From the NCBI GenBank assembly GCA_029532415.1, contig JAQOTA010000053.1, positions 6,510,001-6,574,000 of the forward strand: 64,000 bases of DNA. Direction: 5' to 3'. This DNA comes from Marasmius tenuissimus (Eukaryota; Basidiomycota; Agaricomycetes; Agaricales; Marasmiaceae). Position 1 is the first letter of the stretch. The number at the start of each line of letters is the position of its first letter. The translations under genes and the position numbers were made by a program. Of the stretch, positions 23,607 to 34,010 are shown piece after piece. Below the pieces are notes generated by a model. The model ran no database searches, was not told the DNA's origin, and saw only the letters and a program-made list of their open reading frames with translations.

Positions 23607-25836
23607 ACGGGAAGCTGCATCAGCGAGTGCATTATTTTCGGAAGAAACCCAAATGCAGGAAAAAGAAAATCGAAGGTAGGAGGCCAACATAAATATCAGC
23701 CGCACAAGCGGCATTGAATGTTTGGAGCGGCATCGACCAGAAGACAGCCATGCGACTACATCCTGATTGTCGCATCTGAAAATGATATGATGCGATGACC
23801 ATTCATCAGCCCAGCAAAGGATGGCCTGTAGGATAGCGTAAAGCTCCTTGAATTGAATATCTCTCTCCCTAAACCGTCAAGCAACGCGAGATGCAAACCA
23901 TCTACAGTCAAGAACTCCGCCTATACCCTTCTTTCCACTTGCGTCAGTGAACAGTTCAACTGAGGGCAGAGAAGGCTGAAGAACCCGGACCCCGTTCCAT
24001 CGTTGACTGAATACCGCCCACCAAGCAATGTCAGACTTGACGCCAGATGGGATACGTAGTCGAGAGAACGGAGACTTGAACTTCGACTGGAAATCGAAAA
24101 TTCGACGTAAGAACAGACGGGAGTAAGGGATGACCTGCGACAAGAATTGAAGGAAGCCTGATAATTCTTGGATGTCTCTGAGAGAGGACGTTGCCTTGGA
24201 TTCCCAGGCTGACAGGAGCTCCCTCAGGTAAGTGAGTTTGTCGCCAGGTAAACGAGCTTCCATACAAATTGAATCAAGGATCAACCCAAGAAATTCAATG
24301 ACACATGACGGCCAGACTGTCTTGGACAGCTGGAAGTTCAAGCCCAGCTGCGTGCCCAGAGCCATGACCCATTCGACTGCTGCATAGCATGTGGTCAAGG
24401 GGGTATTTGGTGCGAAGTTGAGAAGGAAATCATCAAGGTAGTGACGAATGGAAGCGGGAATATGTTTCTGAACAATCCAGTGTAGAGCCTCGGCGAAAAG
24501 GTTAAAAATGTACGGTGCATTATGCAGACCAAAGGTGAGAACCAGGAAATAGTAAAATTTCCCCTCCCAATGCAACCCCAGAAGGTTGTGATCTTGAATC
24601 CAAACAGGAATGTGCCTGAACGCATCCTTGAGGTCAAGCTTCGCCATGCGAGACCCTGGCCCTGAACGAAGAAGATCTTCGACAGCGCACTCGAACCGAT
24701 CACACTCTATATGAGCTTCTAAATCGGAGATGCCGTCATTGACGGACTTGCCATTTGTTGGCCATGATAAGTGATTTATGATCCTCAGCTTCGCTGGGTT
24801 GCGTTTTCGAGAGACAACGCCAATCGGGGAAGATCTGAAGTTGGGAAATGGTGGGTTTTTGAATGGACCAGCCAGGTGCCTGTCTGCTACCATTGCATCT
24901 ATCAAAGTTCTGACAAACTCTGGGTGCTCAGCAGCAGACTTGAGATTTGTGCAATCCTGCGGGTGTTGTGGTCCGACAAAGCCAACGTTGGCGCCGAAAT
25001 GTATTATCTGGAGAAGCGTAGATACAAAGGTGCGATCAGGATAATCTCTTAAATATGATTCCCAGGCGACTGGGTTAAGTTTGGATATGGCGGGAGGAAG
25101 GTTGTCATGGGATGGGATTGGGAAGTTGCAACGTGGGTCTGAGTTTGGGCGAGGGTGGGGGATGAGGAGAGGAGGGAAAATATGAGAGTGAGGCAGAGAT
25201 GCGGTGTCCGAAACTGTTGAACATGATAGAAATCATGTGATACACTGTTGACGTGTTGTTTACGCGTCACACTATTTATAGAGCTACGCCTCTAGAACAC
25301 TTGTGTTCTCATGCAAGTACTACGTCTCTGTCTACGTACCTTACTACGTACATCTAGTTTCATCATATATGACACTATGGACAGTCGCTATCCAATAGCA
25401 TAAGTAGAGCCTTCAATACATGAGGCAAACACGACTATGTTCACCAAGCATACTACCATTCATGGTAGAAGTACTTACACAGTACTAATGTCTTTTACGC
25501 CTTTAGGGCTGAATACCTACTTCTAGTAGTAGTTTCAGTTAGTGTAATACTCATTACATGTACCAGAAACTTATGTATAAAAGACTGGACAAAAGGCCTT
25601 AAGCCTTAGGACAATCTACTCGATTATCACCTCTTCTCAAGCATCTCAAGACTACAAGAACACTCTGTGTATTACCCATGTGAGGTTTACTTTGTTATAC
25701 CCACTGTGCACTTTAACTATGCTGGCTCATCAGAAACGGGGAGAGATAGGGCCTGAGAAACCGTGGTCCGCTGGCCAGAGCGAGCGGCCGAGCAAATAGA
25801 GCGGCGCTGGTGCCGACTTGCTCTGCCCCGTCTTCA
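23606..25836 (-). pseudogene. DIRS-like reverse transcriptase-RNase H, interrupted by a solo LTR
   Basis: RT motifs: PIGVVSRKRNPAKLRIINHL, MAKLDLKDAFRHIPV (first catalytic Asp), LTFGLHNAPYIFN and HYLDDFL (the YxDD box, about 24428-24440). RNase H follows: VELFTDASGKKGIGG, later RCDNQDVVAW and ALADAASRF. The frame is open from 25833 to 23880 once the 518-bp LTR plus one copy of its 5-base duplication (GTTTC on this strand) are ignored: the codons on both sides are in phase. A TGA at 23877-23879 after 'ASRVA' interrupts RNase H, and the stop at 25834-25836 separates it from the zinc-binding segment in the same frame. Confidence 0.82.
25215..25732 (+). mobile_element. Solo LTR 2 (518 bp), nested in the DIRS-like element
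   Basis: Same family and orientation as 15197-15702: TGTTGAACATG start, GGCTCATCA end, TATA-like GTATAAAAGAC near 25575. A perfect 5-base duplication GAAAC lies at 25210-25214 and 25733-25737. It differs from copy 1 by a few substitutions and about 12 extra bases near its end (GTGCACTTTAAC). Confidence 0.88.
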
Positions 25837-26731
25837 CGTGTCCTTTTTTGAACAAACAGACGCGCCATGCTCCTTGGAGTTACAAGTAGAGCATTTGTGA
25901 ATCCTGGGACAAGGTGATGTGGTACACGAGCTTTTATTGAAAGCGAAGCATACTTGCTGTTCAACAGGAACCTTTTTTGCTTTTGGTGTGGATGAAGAGG
26001 CCGATGTAGGCGGGGAAGAACACTTGACTCGTTCCCCATAGGAACTGCATCATGAGCTCCGGCTCTGACTTTGCCCAACTTTTGTAGATCCCGTTGACCA
26101 TGTCACAGCAGCGCAACCCATGAAAGGCCATGTGATATTGTAGCACAGCGCTCCATTCGTAAAGGTGGTTCAAGCTACTCAAGTGCTCGATGTAGGCAAA
26201 GAGACCGTATGTGGGGGCTGCTACGGCATTGAGATTTCCTCCAGAAACCACGAACTGAGTCAGGATACGGAAGTAGAGCATGAGGGGTGTGAGTAGAGCC
26301 GCAAAAGAGGGGTAGTCCTTGGATGATGAAGCCCGGGAATCAAAGGTAGAAAGGGTTCCTTCATCATCAGCTTTGTCGCGCAGTTTGGAATCGAGTTTTC
26401 GGAGGTCCATAGGCCGAAACTCGTGGCGAGCAATATCCAACAATGTGGTGGCCTCCACCAAAGGGAAAGTATCGGGAAGAGACTTACAAGAGAGAACTGA
26501 GACGGCCGTGAAAGGAGGGAGCTGTGTTGTAACCGAGGCCGGAGCATTCTGGAGGTTCTGCAGAGCCTGAGCCTGAGCCTGAATGGTTGTCATGCACAAT
26601 TGAATAAGTTGCTCGGGTGACAAGTTAGCTGTGGCAGGGGTAGCAGTCGCTGTTGCCATTGCCGAAGTTGAAGAACCACTGTCTGCAGGTGCGGGAGACA
26701 TGGGAGGAGGCGCAGATGAATTGCTGAGCAT
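25834..26731 (-). pseudogene. DIRS-like gag with C-terminal zinc-binding motif, frameshifted
   Basis: Start chosen at 26731 (MLSNSSAPPPMSPAPADSGS), after a non-coding-looking stretch. The frame covers a Ser/Ala/Thr-rich N-terminus, 'NLSPEQLIQLC', and a conserved helical gag body ending HTKSKKGSC. At the A6 run (T6 on plus, 25973-25978) the frame must shift to continue into VCFAFNKSSCTTSPCPRIHK and CSTCNSKEHGASVC, a Cys/His cluster of the type seen at the end of DIRS gag proteins. TGA at 25834-25836 follows. The shift is either decay or a one-base homopolymer change. Confidence 0.75.
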
Positions 26732-27302
26732 GGTGTCAAATTCTTTGCGTGATGGGGAACTGAGTCTGAAAAACCGGGGATTGAAGTGCTGACTGCAGAG
26801 GAGTACCAAAGATGAGAGGCGAAGATTGATCCGGGCTCGGGCACAAAGGAGAAGCAATCTCAGATGCCCTGTTGAAACGAGCAACGACTTGTGCTGGGAT
26901 ATCTCACTCAGAACAAAATCTCCTGTTCTTTTTCCACAGAACGCGACCAGATGCGGGCTGGATAACTCGAGAGTACCGTGGTTCTCGTGTGGAAGCAATG
27001 GTGTCCTGTAGAAAGAAGACCTCGAATGAGGCTATCGAACTATACGTGAGATGAGAGGAAAAAGAAGGACACAAGGAAAAACTGAGAGCTTCGCGGCGAG
27101 TATAAATACGAGGCGAGCCTGCCAAAGCAGAGTTGTGGCATTGGTCTCACCCAATGGATTGAGGCTTGTGGCATCACGGTGGCAAGGCCACAGGGTGAGA
27201 TATTGCGCCATGAGGCGTTGAGGGGGTACGACCAGGTGGCTTGTCTCCCATAGACCTTGGTCAAAGGGTTTTGACCGACACACCTTAAATAGTAAAACTC
27301 AG
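26732..27302. other. DIRS-like 5' region (minus strand leader)
   Basis: Upstream of gag on the minus strand. It includes a TATA-like CGTATTTATACTCG near 27105 and probably the element's 5' terminus. No terminal repeat was identified by eye. Confidence 0.35.
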
Positions 27303-27560
27303 TGTTGAATCCGGACTTCCGGATATATGAACCATTGTATCAGGCTGTATCTATGCTTCAATTGTTTCACTATGATCTATGCTATTCCTAGTCACTCCTG
27401 TTATAGTAGCTACAGCCACCTCTGTATAGTATATAAGTAGCTCTGTATCTACATGCAATACCAGTACTTTTACTACTCTCGTTGCTGCCTCTAAGCCTAT
27501 CTCCAGGTGAGCTAGTCTGTCCCATGCTGCCACTGCATGGGCAGAACCTCTGCCTCAACA
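27303..27560. mobile_element. Solo LTR 4 (258 bp)
   Basis: Starts TGTTGAATCC and ends GCCTCAACA, so the ends form the perfect inverted pair TGTTGA/TCAACA. Flanked by a perfect duplication CTCAG at 27298-27302 and 27561-27565. Contains GTATATAAGTAGC, a possible TATA box. No internal coding. Confidence 0.8.
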
Positions 27561-27831
27561 CTCAGCACAGAGAGGGTATAAACATCTGATACAGTTCCTA
27601 AGGATCATTAATAGTCTCTATACCTCATTTCCATGCATTATAAACTGCATAAACAACAATGATAAAGTCTGTTTGATTAATCAAAAATTTTCATAGTGGT
27701 TTGAACTGGTTTGGCAGTGTAGTTTGGTTTGGAACCACTGCTAAAAACTGATGGTGCAGCCTGACCATTGACAACCACCGTAGCACTAGTGACCATGTGG
27801 TAGTTTCCACTGGTTTCCACCAACTGTTGAC
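27561..27831. other. hAT-like repeat remnant
   Basis: GGTTTGAACTGG and GGTTTGG runs near 27693-27735 resemble 21190-22220. GACCATTGACAACCACC near 27767 could be the right end matching CCAATGG at about 22137, which would make the DIRS-like element an insertion into an older hAT-like repeat. Confidence 0.3.
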
Positions 27832-28153
27832 TGATGAGCCAGCATGATGCCTAGCGCAGAGGACTACAACATGGCTACACTACTACTTACCAGAGAGGAG
27901 TTTAGAGAGATAGAGGCAAGACATAGAAGCTCAAGCACACTATCCATTCAAGTAGAGAACTACGGGCTTATATACATGTAGAGACAATAGTAGATACCAT
28001 ATAAGGACAACAATAGAAATTGTACATATGAGCATAATGAACAATAGACAATGGAACAATAGTGAATGCATTGTCCCACATAATACAATGGCAGGAAGTA
28101 TGAACAGGGACTTTGGATATACTAGGATCTAATAATAGTCCACGGATTCAACA
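27832..28153 (-). mobile_element. Solo LTR 3 (322 bp)
   Basis: Starts TGATGAGCCAGCATG and ends GGATTCAACA. The first 14 bases equal the reverse complement of the ends of LTRs 1 and 2, so it belongs to a related family in opposite orientation. A perfect duplication TTGAC lies at 27827-27831 and 28154-28158. Confidence 0.8.
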
Positions 28154-28583
28154 TTGACATCCCTAGCAGGCAGATATCAAGACAGGAACAAGAATCATGG
28201 TTGTTAAAAAGGTTCACACTTTCTTCAAGCAAAAAACAACAAACCACCTGGGAGTTGAATGTTAAATATGTTGATTTGTATCTGGCCACAGTACTGATTG
28301 ACAGAACATCATGAATATGTCAAAATTGACATTCAAAGCATCTTGCTTGCAGCATGGTTGGGTCTTGAGTTTGAGTAAAGCCAATGACATTTATAAAGAC
28401 TGAGCATGACCTATCTATGAACTCATGCATAAATATCTACTGTTACATTACTGACCTATTTCATTCAATTCATACAGGTTTAATGTGTAATCAAAAGGTT
28501 TCCCATGGTGAATTTGTAGGGAGGACAAGGGACCTTAAGTGACAAGTGGTAGACATGAAAATATACAGATCAAATAAGATATG
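28154..28583. other. 3' flank of the membrane protein gene
   Basis: AT-rich, no recognised gene or repeat; probably contains the 3' untranslated region of the minus-strand gene ending at 28584. Confidence 0.35.
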
Positions 28584-30168
28584 TCAGGACTCTTGGTAGT
28601 CTCTATTGACTTCAGTGACTACTGATGTTTCAACATGAAGCCTCCTCAATTTGAAATGGTCACCACTTGAGACAAGGATACCTTGTTTATAGGACTGTTG
28701 TCGAATATCAAGAGTAATCCGGCTTGCAATAATTGAATGGAGTGCTCTCTCAAGACTAGGAACAAGTGAATGTGAAATCTTAAAGCCCCAATAACACCAA
28801 AATACTCACAAAGTGAGGAGGATAACAAGGCCCTATGTTACCATATGGAAGTTAAGAACTGACACTTCAAGAAAAATAGCTGCAGAACATACTGGGTGAG
28901 TTGTCATAACGACAATGTTGACCAGGGAGCAAACTAAAAAAGTGGGCAGAACATGAGTTTCCCTATTGTTTGAGGGTTCTCATGACTAACATGATAGAAA
29001 AGCAAAATATGTAATGCCTAGAAGTGTTGAGGTCCATAAGGTTTCAAACATCTATCAGAGCATGGGACCAAGACCAACCATCTTTATACATAGTTTTCAT
29101 AATACCCACCTTTCTACCCCCATGATCTGAGCATTTTATGTTAGGTTCATGTAATTGATCAAGTGAAAATGAGTAGCAGCTTACAAGCTCTTGTTACTGG
29201 AATCATCATCAGAATAAAAGTGGCTGCCTCTCTATCAGTTTCAATTGCCGATTGGTGAGTCAAATGCATCACCTGTGTCAAACCCCGCCAGAAGTGACCA
29301 AGTCATATACAGAAGATTATTACCTCCCGCTAAAAAACAGCCTTCACGATGGATAACCCGGAATGGTGGATTGGTGACTAAATTTTTGAATTGAAGTGTG
29401 AAAGATGTACATTCAAATTGTAACTTACAGCGAAATCCTTCAACAAATTTTCCTAAATAGATGGCAGCAGGAGTGAAGCACCCAATGTAAAGTGCTCCTA
29501 GCCCCACAGTGATGTATTTGTTTCGTCCCCAAACAGCCCAAACACGGAGGGTTGTCAGAACTGAGTAGTGGTCAGTGGTAATCTCACTGAAAGAGCTGAG
29601 AACTATGACTTACTCTCTGAGACAAGAACACCAGCAAGTGCCAGCCCTTTTATAGGACCTGGTCAGTATGGAGTTGAGAAGAGAGGAAGTTTGGAATTGG
29701 ACATACAGACAAGGATTTTGGACATGTGCAAACATGCATCTGGGTCAGTCAAGGTCTGGACTTCACAAATAGATCAGCCTCTACGCAGCAGATAGTGGAC
29801 TCATTTGAGCTGTGGCAACTCACGATAGATGACCAGTCCCACAGTATCTACGAACGGAAGATACCGTTGGAACAGATAGAGTGCCTTTACTACTGTCCAG
29901 GGACATTTCCACACAAGGCGCATCTCAAGGTCCAGATTAAGGAGTGTATCATAGACAATGAGGATACCAGCAGAGCCTGAATTGAAAGTCACATCCTTCA
30001 TATTGTCAGGAACATTTGGAATATCAAGAAAGGACATACACTCAAATGACTGGCAGACAGCATCAGCTAATAGAAAAATGAAAGGCAAAGACAAGCAGAA
30101 CTTACTGCAGCCCAGCGATGCTGAGTTACGGTCTGTATTGTGAGCTGGGTAATCTCTTCTGGAGACAT
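28584..30168 (-). CDS. DUF6533-type multi-pass membrane protein, 308 aa, 13 exons
   Basis: Minus-strand exons: 30168-30106, 30066-30042, 29976-29824, 29760-29707, 29658-29614, 29560-29429, 29377-29273, 29223-29185, 29126-29079, 29017-28991, 28933-28893, 28832-28810, 28755-28584. The total is 927 bases with stop TGA. Family motifs cross every junction: AGILIVYDTLLNLDLEMRLVW and KALYLFQRYLPFVDT (the DUF6533 hallmark), DACLHMSK, GVLVSEILTTLRVWAVWGRN, REGCFLAGG..WSLLAGFDT, FILMMIPVTRAY, MKTMYKDGITYFAFL, LVNIVVMTTHP and LERALHSIIASRITLDIR. About seven hydrophobic segments are expected, with a short cytosolic tail. These proteins are abundant in mushrooms; biochemical role unknown, sometimes suggested to be receptor-like. 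Introns are 39-65 bases. Start MSPEEITQL at 30168. The model looks intact. Confidence 0.88.
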
Positions 30169-32676
30169 GAGAAATATTACTGGGGTGATTGCAATATAGG
30201 AAATGTGTCGATCTTACCTTGAACCCAACAGCCTTTTATTTGCAGTCAGTGACACTCAATGTCCGCAATCCTTCAGACTCCAGTAGTGATTAGGGATTTA
30301 TCTCACGTTTGGGTAACGAATCAACACTCGGCAATGTCTGGCATCAAGATCAATATCACAAGATGTTGTTATCATCTCAATCATTCTGTGTGTAAATCAG
30401 TCTAGAAAATCAAGATGGTGAACTGCCCCAGCGACAGGTACTGCGCCTGGGAGTGTATCAGGAATGTTGTTACATATCACTCTCCAAAAGGGATATGCAA
30501 AGTGTTCAGAAAGCTCAGTGCAGTGGTCATGGGAAATCTCTCAATGACACAATGATCCTAACACCACCAAATCAATATGGCGAACCATAAAAAGAAGGTT
30601 TGGCGAGCGCCTGATATCAAATATTCCGGACACCATCACTGGGCGCAACGCTAGACAGTTCAAAGAGCCAAGTCCGCCGAAATCTGGGATAGTGCCAATA
30701 GTTGTAGGATGGATGGTCGTAATATAGAAGGATACGAACTCTTGAGTACACCCGATTCATGGCTAACTCCTTCCAACATCGATTTTTGCCGATAGTGATC
30801 ATCAGGTCCACTCTGTAGCATACCCAATACTTTGAGCTGTAACGACCAGGAGCCAGCGGCAAAAAAGGGTAATAAAGCAGACTCGTGATCCCAACTGGAT
30901 CCTGTGTCAAGTGCACCAACATCAAGGAGAGATAGCGGAGACGGAGCCTGATTAACAGGAAAAAGATGGTGAGAATACCATCGATAGTTCAGTCAAGTTT
31001 CGGCTGGATCTAGGTGTCACCTTGCATATGAGGTATGAGGAAGAACAGCCACAAATGGATTGCTGTTAATGATACTCGATGAGCAGCGAGGTCAAAGGGG
31101 AAGAGACACTGAAAAACATCCTGAAGGTCGATTTGAGCCTATCTCGCATCTTCACTTCCAGTACGACCGGTCTTCAAACAGTGAAACTTTAGAGATGTGC
31201 CACATGACGCGACGTCAATGCGAGAGCATATGTGGTGTTGATTGTATTTCAGAAACAAGATACCTCAAGCTTCAATGTGGTAGACACCCATTTTTTGTAT
31301 AGGCTGGTGTTCCTCTGGCTCAAGATTTTTCCGCGTATCAATTCGCCAGTTCAAAAAGGAAGAATTCACCTGGCACGTCAGACATGGCGCATTACCAAAC
31401 TGCCCTTAAACAGTGACCTCCGATGTGCTTCCTTTCTCCCGCAGAGACTCGAGAAGAAATGGTTTGCCATGATGATGAATGCGTCCATTGAGCGGAAGGA
31501 AGACTCACGCTGAAGGCTCATATCAGAATCAGGCTGCCTCAAGTGTGAACAACCTAAAGACGTTCTAGAAGTTTAACTCTCCACGCAGGTAAACTAGTGG
31601 CCAAATGCTATGAGGATGTTGAAAAATAGAATTATTCACGTACAGGATGGATTCTGGCCCCCATGGGTTGTACGCTCGGTTGAAGCGCGGCTGAGCACTG
31701 GACATTCATTGGTCGGAGCGCATCGAAAGACCCGGTGGGCCTCACATGGTGCCTTGATAGATGTCAGGATTTTGCATAATCATCAGTGGAATGATGCGGC
31801 CCGCCCAAGCAGAGCGGCATGGCCTGGCGTCATCAAAATCAACTTCGTGGCTTTCTCAAAGCCGTAGCATAATATCCCACACCCCACCTTCGTTGATCTG
31901 TTGAGTTCCAAATAAACGCACATGGCCGAACTCCAAGTACCAACGCACAATATGTTCCTCTCACAGTAGCAGTATTCTTATCATGATTGTTCACAACAAT
32001 CGAAATCTGTCGCTATTGAAGGGATTGACAATCGCGATATTGATGATCATGTTTTCTCGCTGCCGACTGGCCAATGTCTTCCAGTCATTGACGGGTGTAT
32101 TTTTTTTTGCCTGTAACGCCAATAAGAATATCGACTCGATTCATGGACGCGCTGGACCCACACTGTCATTATACTGTCTAGTCTTGACATGGTAGCAAAT
32201 GACACGGACAAATATCTTTACGGGATCGGGCGAGCGTTGAAGGAAATTGGACTGACACTGATTTCGCTCCACGACAACAGTCCCTTAGCTCGAGTCTCAT
32301 GTTTCGACTCTCGTCCCAACTACGCATCGCGTTACTGTTGTATTGACATGGTTGATCCTCAGAACCAAGTTCGAAAGGTTGGTCACATTCCTTTATTAGG
32401 CTCAAAGATTTCATCTCTTCGGCGTTTCAAATAGTTGACTGACGCGATCCTTACCAGGTTTCGAGTGCCGCGATCGCACCACGGAGCTCAAAGATGAGAA
32501 AGTTTGGGAGTTTCACTGTGCGGTCTTCCCCCGCCGCGAACCCCCCAAGTATAATTAAATGGCCCCTCGTCCTGATTTATAATCTCGTTGGATCTTAGTA
32601 TCAGGTTCTCGATTTATGGTCAGCATGGCGGTCGATGGCAAGCACTTGCCTTTAGTATCGTCCTCCGTAGTCGAGG
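30169..32676. other. 2.5 kb without a recognised gene
   Basis: Contains scattered short frames without motifs. 31866-31950 matches the left arm of the inverted-repeat element at 8269 (CCCCACCTTCGTTGATCTG). 32189-32434 is an 81-codon open frame (YLYGIGRALKEIGLTLISL) that might be an exon of an unknown gene. No splice-supported model could be built. Confidence 0.3.
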
Positions 32677-33756
32677 CCCGACATCGAAGGGCCATGATAA
32701 ATCAAAGGCAGGGTGGTAAAGGCAGGTGTAAAGGCAGGCTAAAGGCAGACTCAAGGCAGGTTAAGGTCCCGCGAATAGTTTCCGTTGTACACATTGATAC
32801 AATGTCTTGTGAGCTCTATTGAGCTCAGTGATACTGTTATAACTTGATTTACCTATAATCTCGCATATTTTGCCGTTACAGTCGGTATCTGACTGCTATA
32901 GAACACACTCAAGTGTGTTGTATCCACAACAGCTGAAGTCAATACATCAAATTAGGCGGTGATATCAGCACCTACACATCATTGAGGCCATTTACTGGCA
33001 AGGTAAAGGTGGGTCCTCTTCAGTCAAAGGCCAGTCGAAGGCGGGGTGAAGGTCGGATACAGAAAAGTAAAGGCAGGGTAGCGGCATAGTAAAGGCCGGA
33101 TAAAGGTCGGATTTGCAAAGTAAAAGGCAGGGTGGCTGTGACTGAAGGCCGGGTAAAGGTCAGATTGGCAAAGTGCAGGCCGGTGAAGGTAGGTTGCAGG
33201 CTGGGTAAAGGCAGGGTAAAGGCCAGTTAAAGGCTGCCCAAAGGTCAGTTTTGTGTAATCAAAGGTCGACCAATCGTCAAGTAGTGGCCGGTTGGGTCGC
33301 TGGGCACTGGGCAGAGGTCGAGGTAGCATATCATTCATGCACACTGAAACTTGGCATGGACATTGCACAGGTATTTTGATACCCAATCTTAGAGGGTTTT
33401 GTACTGGTCTACCTGACCTATACATTCAATAGTATGGCCTATACTGTCTCAAAACATCAATTCATAGTGTAGAGGTATATTTGGGGCTATCCCTCTGATT
33501 GTCAACAGCCCAGTTGTAGGTGTAGCACCTACTTTACTTCCTTGAACTTACATCAGTTGCTTTTTACATAGACATCCTATCATATAACAGCGTACCAGCC
33601 GTCCCGGTTGTACCACATGCTTGGCAGATCTCCGACAATTGGAAGAACATTCATCCGTGGCTGTACACTAAAGGCAGGGTAAAGGTCGGGTGGAGGCAGG
33701 CAAAGGTAGCTGCCTTTACCCCTGCCTTTACTTTCTCGTGCCCCGACATCGAAGGG
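32677..33756. repeat. AAAGGCAGGG repeat element of about 1 kb
   Basis: Degenerate 10-12 base units (TAAAGGCAGGG, TAAAGGTCGG and similar) are clustered at 32704-32765, 33000-33270 and 33668-33690. The opposite orientation (CTGCCTTTACC, CTGCCTTTAC) closes the element at 33710-33732. The 15-base direct repeat CCCGACATCGAAGGG flanks the whole at 32677-32691 and 33742-33756. A minus-strand frame (33024-33425) rich in 'YPAF' is merely translation of the repeat. The same repeat is seen at 53865-53935. Confidence 0.55.
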
Positions 33757-33769
33757 TTCGAAAGAATGG

Positions 33770-33870
33770 ATTGATCAATGCGGCATGAAGGTCAACCATC
33801 CAAACAAGTACGCACCTTCTCTGCAGTTTTCTCGATCGGCCGTCCTTTACTGATCATTCTCGTGTCAGAT
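33770..33870 (+). repeat. Dispersed intron-like module, copy 5
   Basis: TGATCAATGCGGCATGAAGG, donor GTACGCACCTTCTCTGCAG at 33808, branch ACTGATC, acceptor GTGTCAG ending 33868. It lies about 200 bases upstream of a family B start codon. Confidence 0.55.
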
Positions 33871-34010
33871 ACAAATAATAGCCTCTAATGTTCTTTTTTG
33901 ACATACCTTCCAGAGATCGCAGGCACGTTTCAGGAATATTCTTGAGTGGCATTTATCAGCGATAATGTGGCGTCAAGACAACGAAACAGGGTATTCGATG
34001 GGCGCCGAAC

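Larger units (their letters stand above)
22471..26731 (-). mobile_element. DIRS-like retrotransposon (gag, RT-RNase H, tyrosine recombinase), defective
   Basis: Minus strand order is gag (from 26731), a zinc-binding segment, RT, RNase H and tyrosine recombinase (stop 22471). The combination of RT, RNase H and a phage-type tyrosine recombinase with no DDE integrase or flanking LTR pair is diagnostic of DIRS/Ngaro-type elements. The limits given are the coding limits only; terminal repeats could not be identified. It is broken by a solo LTR at 25215-25732, three in-frame TGA codons and at least two frameshifts. Confidence 0.85.

Noticed and set aside
15197..25732. A single 10-kb LTR retrotransposon bounded by LTRs 1 and 2
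   Set aside because: The two LTRs have different, individually perfect target duplications, and the DNA between them holds unrelated genes and elements.
33024..33425. 133-codon minus-strand frame rich in YPAF/TRP-like repeats
   Set aside because: It is a translation of the AAAGGCAGGG repeat units in the other strand; composition is explained by the repeat.
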